From Massilia sp. (GTDB lineage: Bacteria; Pseudomonadota; Gammaproteobacteria; Burkholderiales; Burkholderiaceae_D): 8,383 nucleotides of DNA. Location of the stretch: assembly GCA_003484545.1 (NCBI GenBank), contig DNCF01000422.1, forward strand, positions 1 through 8,383, read 5' to 3'. The translations under genes were made by a program, and so were the position numbers. Positions 1-7,438 of this stretch are shown here, piece after piece. The notes beneath the pieces were generated by a model. It made no database searches and was not told the DNA's origin. It saw nothing but the letters and a program-made list of their open reading frames with translations. The stretch's first letter is position 1, and each line of letters opens with the position of its first letter.

Positions 1-1
1 C

Positions 2-361
2 GGCCATGCGGGGCTGGTCGCGGCGGCGATCCTGGCGGTGGGCCTGGGCAATCTGTGGATCGGCCTGGCGGCGATCATGCTGTTCGGCCTGCCGCACGCC
101 TACTACAATGCCACGATGCAGGGCTGGGCGGCCGACCAGTTCGCGGCGCACGGCCAGGGCGCGGTCATGGGCCTGATCTCGACCACTTTCTGCCTGGCGA
201 ACATCGTGATGGCGCTGGCGGGCGGCGTGCTGACCCTGCTCGATACGCGGCTGGTGCTGATCGTCGGCGGCCTGCTGGCCGCCTGGGCGGCGCTGGCGAT
301 GCGCGACTGGAGTGGACGCGCCGTCGAGGTCGCGGCGGAACTGAAAGTGGAGGCCAAATGA
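2..361 (+). CDS. MFS transporter, C-terminal fragment (5' end outside window)
   Basis: This is the last 119 codons of an open frame that enters from the left edge, so the true start is not visible. The visible protein is strongly hydrophobic, with about three membrane segments: roughly residues 7-30, 58-80 and 84-104 of the visible part. A polar linker (QGWAADQF, then AAHGQGAVMGL) lies between the first two. This looks like the TM10-TM12 end of a 12-TM major facilitator, with a linker resembling the drug/H+ antiporter (Bcr/TetA-like) branch. It ends in a charged cytoplasmic tail. The stop TGA overlaps the ATG of the next gene (ATGA), so the two are probably translationally coupled. The substrate cannot be read from this fragment. 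Efflux under control of the adjacent regulator is an inference from gene order. Confidence 0.8.
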   Translation, partial: GHAGLVAAAILAVGLGNLWIGLAAIMLFGLPHAYYNATMQGWAADQFAAHGQGAVMGLISTTFCLANIVMALAGGVLTLLDTRLVLIVGGLLAAWAALAMRDWSGRAVEVAAELKVEAK

Positions 362-978
362 ATACCTTCGACCAGGTACTGATGATGCTGAAGACGCGCG
401 GCGCCCAGACCGCGCAAACGCTGGCCGGGCTGCTCGGGATGACGGGGATGGGCGTGCGGCGCCAGCTCGAACTCGGTGTGGAGAAGGGGCTGGTGAGCTT
501 CGTCGACACGCCGGGCAAGGTCGGGCGGCCGGTGCGGCGCTGGCAGCTGACCGAGGCCGGCCATGCGCGCTTTCCCGACCGGCATGCCGAGCTGACGCTG
601 GACCTGATCGAGGGCGTGCGCGCGCTGTTCGGCGAGTCCGGGCTGGAAAAGCTGATCGTGGCGCGCGAGGAGAGCGGCGAGCGCGCCTATCGTGCTCGCG
701 TCGATCCCACGACGACGCTGGACGAACAGGTGGCGGCGCTGGCCGAGGCGCGTTCGCTCGAGGGTTACATGGCCGAGGTCGAGCCGCGCGTCGACGGCAG
801 TCTGCTGCTGCTCGAAAACCATTGTCCGATCTGCGCGGCGGCGCAGTCCTGCCAGCAGTTCTGCCGCTCGGAGCTGGACGTGTTCCGGCGCGTGCTAGGG
901 CCGGGGGTGAATGTGGTGAGGATCGAGCATCAGTTGGCGGGGGCGAGGCGGTGTGCTTATCTGGTGAGCCAGGCGTAG
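358..978 (+). CDS. Winged-helix transcriptional regulator with C-terminal cysteine cluster (SufR/COG2345-like)
   Basis: The 206-residue protein has an N-terminal winged helix-turn-helix at about residues 4-70. Its recognition-helix region (MTGMGVRRQLELG) is followed by a wing, GRPVRRWQLTEAG, that is typical of the DeoR/ArsR-like SufR group. The C-terminal half carries C156, C159, C165, C169 and C199 in the layout NHCPIC...CQQFCRSEL...RRC. In SufR-type regulators such cysteines bind an Fe-S cluster, so a redox or iron-sulfur sensing role is plausible but not shown here. The start at 358 is supported by GGAGG at 349-353 and by the 4-base overlap with the upstream transporter stop. The frame stays open upstream to position 55, but that part is a shadow of the transporter. 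It most likely acts as a local regulator of the transporter pair. Regulation of suf genes is less likely because none are nearby. Confidence 0.85.
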   Translation: MNTFDQVLMMLKTRGAQTAQTLAGLLGMTGMGVRRQLELGVEKGLVSFVDTPGKVGRPVRRWQLTEAGHARFPDRHAELTLDLIEGVRALFGESGLEKLIVAREESGERAYRARVDPTTTLDEQVAALAEARSLEGYMAEVEPRVDGSLLLLENHCPICAAAQSCQQFCRSELDVFRRVLGPGVNVVRIEHQLAGARRCAYLVSQA

Positions 979-1242
979 CGAATGCCGTGTGGGTAGCAGC
1001 CTTCGGTTGAAGAAGCGGCCGGCGCGCGCCTGTTGCTCCGTCTCCTACGATTTTTTTGCGTGCACGGGAAGCGCCGCGTCCGTTCATTTCTTGCAGCATT
1101 GGTGACATTCCGCGCATCTGTTCCTGGGAGCGGTATGTTATGGTCCGGTCAGCCGAACTACCGGTTCGAATCAAGCATTCATTTAATGAGCCAAGCGTCA
1201 TGGCACTGAGCCGGATCTGGCGTCACATGTCTTCATCCACAC
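979..1242. other. Non-coding gap between regulator and ATPase gene; GC shift begins here
   Basis: This 264-base gap holds no convincing gene. The only open frame (1056-1277, 73 codons) has no ribosome site or recognisable protein character and runs into the next gene. There is a T-run at about 1050-1056, but no stem directly before it, so it is not a good intrinsic terminator. I see no clear sigma-70 promoter. TTGCAG at 1091-1096 could serve as a -35 but has no matching -10 at 16-18 bases. Base composition falls from the GC-rich style of the left flank towards that of the ATPase gene, so the edge of a transferred segment probably lies here. Confidence 0.5.
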
Positions 1243-2799
1243 ATGACATTTCTCACGATCGATCAAATCAAACTTAGCGCCACGCGCGGCATCAACTTTT
1301 CTGTTCATCCTGATGTCGCCATATACGGAGCGGACGCGAACTTCCGACAAATGCCGCAGGTTGACACTGCCAGAATCAACGTCTTTGGCGGCCCGAACGG
1401 CGCGGGAAAGTCCACTTTCCTTGATGCTATCCGTGCCCTTGGTAATGCAGATCTGCTCCTGACCCTGCGCAGGAGTACTCTTTCGCAAAATAGAGCCTAC
1501 CATTCGTTTCGATTACTGCTGAGCGATAATTCGGTCGTCAATGTCCATTTTGAGGAGTCGGGCGCAGTCGCGTTAAGACATCTGGAGCATCCGGTCCGCG
1601 AGCGCATCATCGACGAAGCATATCCGCGCATCCATGGCGGGCAGTGGCGTAAAGAGGACAAAGCGCAAGCCGATCAATTCTTCATCCGTCTCGGGTTGCA
1701 TGTCGAGTTTTGGCCGGACCCGAGCCGGACGAGGTTCGACATGGGTTTTTTCAGAGAGCTGGAATTGCTTCTTCCCTATCTGACCGGAATTGACGGGATT
1801 TTTCCAACCCTCGAAGCCAAGGCCATCGTCACGTTCATCGACGAGCCGGGTCAACCGCACCTGATCGAGGCAAGGGAGCTGCCCGCCGGATGGAAGGCTG
1901 CTGCAGGCTTGCTGTCCTGGGTTTCACAACTGCATAAAGGATCACTTTGCATCATCGAGGAACCGGAAACGCACTTGCACCCAGTCCTGCAACGCCGCCT
2001 GGCCGCAAGACTGGCTACATTAGCCCGGGAGAGAAAATTGCAGATATTCCTTTCCACTCATTCTGCGGTGTTTCTCAATCCTTCAAGCTGGCAGGCCAAC
2101 GAAGCCGATTTCGCCCTCTTTCACGTGGATGGCAGAAATGTCGTCCGTATCGATAATGTCCAGGCGCATCATGGCAAGTTACTCGATGAGCTTGGCACTA
2201 AGGTGAGCGATTTGCTCCAGGCAAACTGCGTGGTGTGGATTGAAGGGCCGTCTGATCGCATATATATACGGCATTGGCTCGACAAATGGTGCGCGTTCCA
2301 TAAGCGAAAACCACCGATCGAAAATGTCCACTACGCGTTCTCGTTCTACGGCGGTTCCGTTCTGTCGCACTTCGATGCTGCGCCTCAGGACGAAATCGAC
2401 GACGCCGTATCAATGCTGAAGTTGAACCGGAATTCAATGGTGGTCATGGATAGAGACCATGATTTCAAATGGTGTGCGGCGAGTGGATCGATTATTCGCA
2501 CGAAATCGTCGTGTGCAAAGTACAAGGTCATCGATGATCTACCAAGACGTGTCTGGATAACGGACGGTTATACAATCGAGAGCTATCTTCCGCGGAAGTA
2601 TTTCGAGGAGCAGTATCTCCTGGAAAGCGGCGTCGATCGGGTCGAAATCGGTACCAAGCTCTCCAAGGTCAATCTCGCGCGAAAGTATGAACGAGACCAC
2701 GCAAGCGCCAGTTTTCCGGATATGTTTGGTTCGAAGGTTCCGACGAACCATATGCTCCGCTTGTACTCGTTCATTCTCGCGGCCAACCACGAGCTCTGA
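1243..2799 (+). CDS. OLD-family ATP-dependent nuclease-like protein (ABC/AAA ATPase + TOPRIM)
   Basis: The 518-residue cytosolic protein has two parts. The ATPase part has a Walker A at G50-PNGAGK-S57, a degenerate ABC signature region (LPAGWKAAAGLL, 213-224), a Walker B (CIIEEPETHLHP, 236-247, with E239/E240) and an H-switch (STHSAVF, 271-277). The C-terminal part is TOPRIM-like: VVWIEGPSDR (330-339, with E334 and D338) is the first acidic motif and VVMDRDHDF (400-408, with D403 and D405) supplies the DxD metal site. A further conserved-looking element is IESYLP with E446. This order matches OLD-family proteins, in which an ATPase controls a metal-dependent nuclease. Several members defend against phage. 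No UvrD-like helicase (GajB) or reverse transcriptase lies beside it, so it fits a stand-alone (class 1) type or a fused PARIS-like protein. The ATG at 1243 lacks a clear Shine-Dalgarno, and an in-frame stop at 1207-1209 limits extension. GC content is lower than in the flanking genes. Nuclease activity and defence function are inferred. Confidence 0.85.
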   Translation: MTFLTIDQIKLSATRGINFSVHPDVAIYGADANFRQMPQVDTARINVFGGPNGAGKSTFLDAIRALGNADLLLTLRRSTLSQNRAYHSFRLLLSDNSVVNVHFEESGAVALRHLEHPVRERIIDEAYPRIHGGQWRKEDKAQADQFFIRLGLHVEFWPDPSRTRFDMGFFRELELLLPYLTGIDGIFPTLEAKAIVTFIDEPGQPHLIEARELPAGWKAAAGLLSWVSQLHKGSLCIIEEPETHLHPVLQRRLAARLATLARERKLQIFLSTHSAVFLNPSSWQANEADFALFHVDGRNVVRIDNVQAHHGKLLDELGTKVSDLLQANCVVWIEGPSDRIYIRHWLDKWCAFHKRKPPIENVHYAFSFYGGSVLSHFDAAPQDEIDDAVSMLKLNRNSMVVMDRDHDFKWCAASGSIIRTKSSCAKYKVIDDLPRRVWITDGYTIESYLPRKYFEEQYLLESGVDRVEIGTKLSKVNLARKYERDHASASFPDMFGSKVPTNHMLRLYSFILAANHEL

Positions 2800-2929
2800 G
2801 CCCGGGCTGGAGGCGCCAGGTGTCGGGAGCGGGTGCCAGGGCAAGGCGCCGAGCATGATTGCCCGTGCGACTATCCGCGCCAGGTATCGAGGTTCGGCGG
2901 GCGGTGAGAATAGCGATCCCTGAGGGAGC
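2800..2929. other. GC-rich spacer between convergent genes
   Basis: The spacer lies between the ATPase stop and the terminator and shows no coding signal. GC content is high again directly after the ATPase stop. It contains two near-identical 15-base words, GCGCCAGGTGTCGGG at 2813-2827 and GCGCCAGGTATCGAG at 2877-2891 (13 of 15 identical, 64 bases apart), of unknown meaning. Confidence 0.4.
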
Positions 2930-2960
2930 AAAAAAATGCCGCTGTCTCCAGCGGCATTTT
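2930..2960 (-). terminator. Intrinsic terminator of the MHS symporter gene, possibly bidirectional
   Basis: There is a perfect 11-bp inverted repeat: left arm AAAATGCCGCT (2933-2943), 6-base loop GTCTCC, right arm AGCGGCATTTT (2950-2960). Read on the minus strand, the stem is followed by an uninterrupted seven-T run (complement of 2930-2936), 24 bases after the symporter stop. That is a textbook Rho-independent terminator. On the plus strand the tract is TTTTCATTT, so weaker termination of transcripts from the ATPase gene is also possible. Confidence 0.9.
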
Positions 2961-2983
2961 CATTTCCGACAAGCGCCTGCGCG

Positions 2984-4684
2984 TCAGTCGGTAGCGTAGA
3001 TGTTGTTGTCCTTGGTTTCGCGAACGAAGAAGGCGCCGATCGCGACGGTGATCAGGGCGATGATGATCGGATACCAGAGGCCGTAGTAGATGTTGCCGTT
3101 GGCCGCCACCAGGGCGAACGAGATGGTCGGCAGCAGGCCGCCGAACCAGCCGTTACCGATGTGGTAGGGCAGGGACATCGAGCTGTAGCGGATACGGGTC
3201 GGGAACATCTCGACCAGCATGGCGGCGATCGGGCCGTAGACCATGGTCACGTAGATGACCAGGATGAACAGCAGCAGGACCAGCATCGGCTTGTTGATCT
3301 GGGCCGGGTCGGCTTTTTCAGGATAGCCGGCGGCTTTCAGGGCGGCGGTGACGTCCTTCTTGAGGGCGGCTTCCTTGGCCTTGCTGTCCTTGTCGAAGTC
3401 CAGGCCGTCAGGCGTCATGGTGGCGTTGAAGCCCTGGAAGACCTGGTCGCCGACCTTGACGCTGGCCACGGTGCCGGCCGGCGCCTCGACGGTGGTGTAG
3501 TTCACCGAGGCGTTGGTCAGCATGCGGCTGGCGATGTCGCACGACGCCGGGAATTTGCGGGTGCCGCTCGGGTCGACCTGGAAGTTGCACGATGCCGGGT
3601 CGGCGACGACCACCACCGGCGAGTTGTTGATGGCCTGCTCCAGGGCCGGGTTGCCGTAGTGGGTGATGGCCTTGAAGATCGGGAAGTAGGTGGCCGCGGC
3701 GATGACGCAGCCGCCCAGGATGATCCACTTGCGGCCGATCTTGTCCGACAGCCAGCCGAAGAACAGGAAGAACGGGGTGGCCAGCAGCAGGGCGATGGCG
3801 ATCAGGATGTTCGCGGTCGGGCCGTCGATCTTCAGGGTCTGGGTCAGGAAGAACAGGGCGTAGAACTGGCCGGTGTACCACACCACGGCCTGGCCCATCG
3901 TCAGGCCGACCAGGGCCAGCAGGACGATCTTGCCGTTCTTCCAGTTCAGGAAGGCTTCCGACAGCGGCGCCTTCGAGGTCTTGCCTTCGGCTTTCATCTT
4001 GGCGAAGGCCGGCGACTCGTTCATCGACATCCGGATCCAGACCGAAATGCCCAGCAGCAGGACGGAGACCAGGAAGGGGATGCGCCAGCCCCAGGCCGCG
4101 AATTCCTCTTCGCCGACCGCGGTGCGGGTGCCCAGGATCACCAGCAGCGACAGGAACAGGCCCATGGTCGCGGTGGTCTGGATGAAAGCGGTGAAGAAGC
4201 CCCGCTTGCCCTCCGGCGCGTGCTCGGCGACGTAGGTCGCTGCGCCGCCGTACTCGCCGCCCAGCGCCAGGCCTTGCAGGATGCGCAGGGTGACCAGGAT
4301 GATCGGCGCCGCGATGCCGATCGAGGCGTGGCCCGGCAGCAGGCCGACGAGGAAGGTCGAGCCGCCCATGATGAGGATGGTGACCAGGAAGGTGTACTTG
4401 CGGCCGATCATGTCGCCGAGGCGGCCGAACACGAGCGCGCCGAACGGACGCACGATGAAGCCGGCGGCGAAGGTCAGCAGGGCGAAGATGAAGGAGGTGG
4501 TCGGGTCGCCGAGGAAGAACTGCTTGCCGATGATGGCGGCGAGCGAACCGTAGAGGTAGAAGTCGTACCATTCGAACACGGTGCCAAGCGAGGACGCAAA
4601 GATCACCTTGCGTTCTTCCTTGGTCATCCCCTGGGAGGAAGGTACCGCCTTCCCGCCCGCGGTCATGCCGGGTGTGATAGCCAT
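2984..4684 (-). CDS. MFS transporter, metabolite:H+ symporter (MHS) family, with long TM9-TM10 loop
   Basis: The 566-residue inner-membrane protein has about 12 hydrophobic segments, at roughly residues 30-50, 64-84, 98-117, 125-145, 165-187, 203-218, 253-280, 291-311, 320-338, 466-487, 507-528 and 533-554. MHS hallmarks are the TM1 motif EWYDFYLYG (38-46), the loop 2-3 motif GRLGDMIGRK (87-96), RILQGLALGGEYGGA (134-148), the loop 8-9 repeat GWLSDKIGRK (310-319) and FPTRIRYSSMSLPYHIGNG (494-512). MHS proteins such as ProP, ShiA and KgtP carry small organic acids or osmolytes with protons; the substrate here is unknown. The protein is longer than the usual 430-450 residues because of a hydrophilic insert at about 340-465, which topology places in the periplasm and which holds C366 and C382. 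GGAGA, complement of 4693-4697, lies 8 bases before the ATG and fixes the start. It is divergent from the thiolase operon and may feed it (inference). Confidence 0.92.
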   Translation of the reverse strand: MAITPGMTAGGKAVPSSQGMTKEERKVIFASSLGTVFEWYDFYLYGSLAAIIGKQFFLGDPTTSFIFALLTFAAGFIVRPFGALVFGRLGDMIGRKYTFLVTILIMGGSTFLVGLLPGHASIGIAAPIILVTLRILQGLALGGEYGGAATYVAEHAPEGKRGFFTAFIQTTATMGLFLSLLVILGTRTAVGEEEFAAWGWRIPFLVSVLLLGISVWIRMSMNESPAFAKMKAEGKTSKAPLSEAFLNWKNGKIVLLALVGLTMGQAVVWYTGQFYALFFLTQTLKIDGPTANILIAIALLLATPFFLFFGWLSDKIGRKWIILGGCVIAAATYFPIFKAITHYGNPALEQAINNSPVVVVADPASCNFQVDPSGTRKFPASCDIASRMLTNASVNYTTVEAPAGTVASVKVGDQVFQGFNATMTPDGLDFDKDSKAKEAALKKDVTAALKAAGYPEKADPAQINKPMLVLLLFILVIYVTMVYGPIAAMLVEMFPTRIRYSSMSLPYHIGNGWFGGLLPTISFALVAANGNIYYGLWYPIIIALITVAIGAFFVRETKDNNIYATD

Positions 4685-4779
4685 TTTGTATGTCTCCGTA
4701 TAGTAATGTAGGTCTCGGATAGCCGTACGTGGAACCTGTCTGTGCAGGATTCTGGTCAGCTTGGAACGGAGTGTGGACC

Positions 4780-4823
4780 GTTAAACTTACGTCATGCTTG
4801 CTCCAAACTTACTGCAAACTTAC
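4780..4823 (-). repeat. Four tandem 11-bp units with GTAAG-type half-sites (likely operator)
   Basis: Read on the minus strand from 4823 down, the units are GTAAGTTTGCA, GTAAGTTTGGA, GCAAGCATGAC and GTAAGTTTAAC. Three keep GTAAGTTT exactly, and the third keeps 5 of those 8 bases in the same register. The 11-bp period puts every half-site on one DNA face, which is typical of head-to-tail binding by OmpR/PhoB-type response regulators. The array ends 95 bases before the symporter ATG and 246 bases before the thiolase ATG, so activation of the symporter is the simpler reading. The protein that binds it is not in the window. Confidence 0.7.
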
Positions 4824-5006
4824 TAATGGTTGACGAGGCTGCTTGCGCAGCGGCGGCAAGACGCATTCGGCCAGCCGGGAACACGCCGGCAGGGCAGCAC
4901 TGGCCTCAAGTTACTGAACATTCGACCGCCCCGGCGGGCCGGAAAATCCCGAGTGCATATGATGAGACGCAAGCACCAAGATTTGCGAACGACCGTACTA
5001 ATCATG

Positions 5007-5015
5007 TGCTATTCT
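5007..5015 (+). promoter_or_regulatory. Candidate extended -10 promoter for the thiolase operon
   Basis: TGCTATTCT reads as an extended -10 (TGn followed by TATTCT, 4 of 6 consensus bases). The nearest -35-like word, TTGCGA at 4983-4988, is 21 bases upstream, which is too far for a standard pair. The predicted start near 5022 would leave a leader of about 48 bases. This is a weak call. Confidence 0.25.
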
Positions 5016-5057
5016 CATCCGGTCGGACTTCTCATCGAACACGCAAACACCAACACC

Positions 5058-5063
5058 AGGGAG
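5058..5063 (+). promoter_or_regulatory. Ribosome binding site that sets the thiolase start
   Basis: AGGGAG lies 6 bases before the ATG at 5070. It selects this ATG over the in-frame upstream starts from 4830, because the protein from 5070 begins with the standard thiolase N-terminus (DAVIVSTARTG). Confidence 0.75.
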
Positions 5064-5069
5064 ACCAGA

Positions 5070-6248
<1,179 letters not shown>

Positions 6249-6305
6249 CCGCATTTGCCTGATATGCAAACCCTTTTGAAACAGTAAGAAAGATTCGAGA
6301 AAGAT

Positions 6306-6608
6306 ATGATCAAGCACATCGTGATGTGGAAGCTGAAGGAGCAAGCCGAAGGCGCCGACCGCGCAGCGAATGCGCGCGAGATGAAGCGGCGCCTGGACGA
6401 ATGCGCGAACATCGTGCCCGGCATCCACGCCTTCGAGGTCGCGCTGGCCCAGCCGGGCCTGGAGGCGACCTATGACGTGGTCCTGTACTCGGTGTTCGAG
6501 AACAAGGGGGCGCTGGAGGCTTACGCGCAGCATCCGACCCACCAGGCCCTGATGCCCTTCTTCAAGGCCGTGCGCGACGAGCGCCAGTGCATGGATTACG
6601 AAATCTGA
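6306..6608 (+). CDS. Dabb-domain protein (stress-responsive alpha/beta-barrel, PF07876-like)
   Basis: This 100-residue cytosolic protein is a single dimeric ferredoxin-like alpha/beta-barrel unit. It starts MIKHIVMWKLKE, with H4 on the first strand. The second half has YDVVLYSVFENKGALEAY (56-73), followed by the family's HPxH element H76-P-T-H79. In the plant Dabb enzyme olivetolic acid cyclase the catalytic pair Y72/H78 has the same spacing as Y73/H79 here, and its H5 matches H4. The HPxH element is widespread in the family, so this does not prove cyclase activity. The gene lies 57 bases after the thiolase, and only a weak purine stretch (GAGAAAG, 6297-6303) precedes its ATG. The SDR gene follows 36 bases later. 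Most bacterial Dabb proteins have no known function. Here it may act on or bind an acyl-CoA-derived intermediate (inference). Confidence 0.88.
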   Translation: MIKHIVMWKLKEQAEGADRAANAREMKRRLDECANIVPGIHAFEVALAQPGLEATYDVVLYSVFENKGALEAYAQHPTHQALMPFFKAVRDERQCMDYEI

Positions 6609-6644
6609 TCCACCATCGACAATAGAAACAACAACGGAGATAGC

Positions 6645-7427
6645 ATGCGCACTACCCAGGAATTATTTTCACTTCAAGGCAAGACCGCACTGGTGACCGG
6701 CGGCTCGCGCGGCCTCGGCCTGCAGATGGCGGAGGCGCTCGGCGAGCAGGGCGCGCGCCTGGTGCTTTCCTCGCGCAAGCAGGAAGAGCTCGACGCGGCC
6801 GTGGCCCACCTGGCGGCCAAGGGCATCGAGGCCTCGGCCATCGCCTGCGACCTGTCGAACGAGGCGAACGTCCAGCCTTTCGTCGAGGAAGCGCTGCGCC
6901 GCCTCGGCCAGATCGACATCCTGATCAACAACGCCGGCGCCAGCTGGGGCGCCCCGGCCGAGGAGCATCCGCTCGAAGCCTGGGACAAGGTCATGAACCT
7001 GAACGTGCGCAGCATCTTCCTGGTCTCGCAGGCGGTCGCGAAACTGTCGATGATTCCGCGCCATTACGGCCGCATCGTCAACATTTCCTCGATCGCCGGC
7101 CTGGCCGGCAATCCGCCGGGCACCATGAGCACCATCGCCTACAACACCTCGAAGGGCGCGATCGTGAACTTCACGCGCGCGCTGGCCGGCGAATGGGGCC
7201 GCCACGGCATCACCGTCAACTCGATCGCGCCGGGCTTCTTCCCGTCTAAAATGACCAAGGGCGTGCTGTCGACCATCGGCGCCGACGTGCTGGCCAAGGA
7301 TGCCCCACTGGGGCGCCTGGGCGACGACGAGGACTTGAAGGGCGCGGTGGTGCTGTTCGCCTCCGACGCCGGCAAGCACATCACGGGCCAGATCCTGGCC
7401 GTCGACGGCGGCGTGTCCGCAGTCTAA
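6645..7427 (+). CDS. Short-chain dehydrogenase/reductase (SDR), FabG-like, probably NADP(H)-dependent
   Basis: The 260-residue classical SDR has the cofactor loop TGGSRGLG (18-25), NNAG (95-98), active-site N120 in NLNVRS, S149 in IVNISS (144-149), and YNTSK with Y166 and K170. The gap from S149 to Y166 is 16 residues, about four more than usual, because of the stretch NPPGTMST (156-163). The end of the second strand reads LVLSSRK with R44, a pattern that favours NADP(H) (family knowledge). The C-terminus GQILAVDGGVSAV is typical of FabG-like reductases. It probably reduces or oxidises a 3-oxo/3-hydroxy acyl-CoA or another alcohol/ketone intermediate; the substrate is not readable. GGAGA at 6636-6640 gives a clear ribosome site. 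The next SDR follows 11 bases downstream, so the two are co-transcribed. Confidence 0.92.
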   Translation: MRTTQELFSLQGKTALVTGGSRGLGLQMAEALGEQGARLVLSSRKQEELDAAVAHLAAKGIEASAIACDLSNEANVQPFVEEALRRLGQIDILINNAGASWGAPAEEHPLEAWDKVMNLNVRSIFLVSQAVAKLSMIPRHYGRIVNISSIAGLAGNPPGTMSTIAYNTSKGAIVNFTRALAGEWGRHGITVNSIAPGFFPSKMTKGVLSTIGADVLAKDAPLGRLGDDEDLKGAVVLFASDAGKHITGQILAVDGGVSAV

Positions 7428-7438
7428 AGGAGAGCACC

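Larger units (their letters stand above)
4685..5069. promoter_or_regulatory. Divergent control region between symporter and thiolase operon
   Basis: This 385-base region has no credible gene. Open frames that run through it (for example an 80-codon extension of the thiolase frame back to 4830) lack a ribosome site and protein-like composition. It must hold the promoters of both divergent units. Its most distinct element is an 11-bp-phased repeat array at 4780-4823. On the symporter side, TACATT (complement of 4705-4710) and TACTAT (complement of 4700-4705) are weak -10 candidates without good -35 boxes, as expected for an activated promoter. I see no riboswitch-like fold. Confidence 0.6.

Noticed and set aside
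1018..1056. GC-rich stretch followed by a seven-T run as a terminator for the regulator gene
   Set aside because: The palindromic GGCGCGCGCC lies about 20 bases before the T-run and no stem abuts the run, so it does not fit an intrinsic terminator.
1163..1172. GGTTCGAATC, identical to a tRNA T-loop core, possible tRNA remnant or attachment site
   Set aside because: The flanking bases do not form the T stem (ACCGG against CAAGC gives only 2 of 5 pairs) and no acceptor stem or CCA end follows, so chance is the better explanation.
1056..1277. 73-codon open frame before the ATPase gene as a possible small partner or antitoxin
   Set aside because: It has no ribosome site, no recognisable motif and an irregular composition, and it overlaps the start of the ATPase in another frame.
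2936..4711. 591-codon plus-strand open frame opposite the symporter
   Set aside because: It is an antisense shadow of a GC-rich gene: the product is a low-complexity mix of D, G, R, Q and V, while the minus strand encodes a well-formed MHS transporter with a ribosome site and terminator.
4830..5069. N-terminal extension of the thiolase by 80 codons
   Set aside because: There is no ribosome site at 4830, the extension is unlike any thiolase, and the ATG at 5070 has AGGGAG at correct spacing and gives the normal family length.
6250..6275. Inverted TTTGC...GCAAA between the thiolase and Dabb genes as an operator
   Set aside because: The arms are only 5 bp inside an apparent operon, with no other copy in the window, so there is not enough support.
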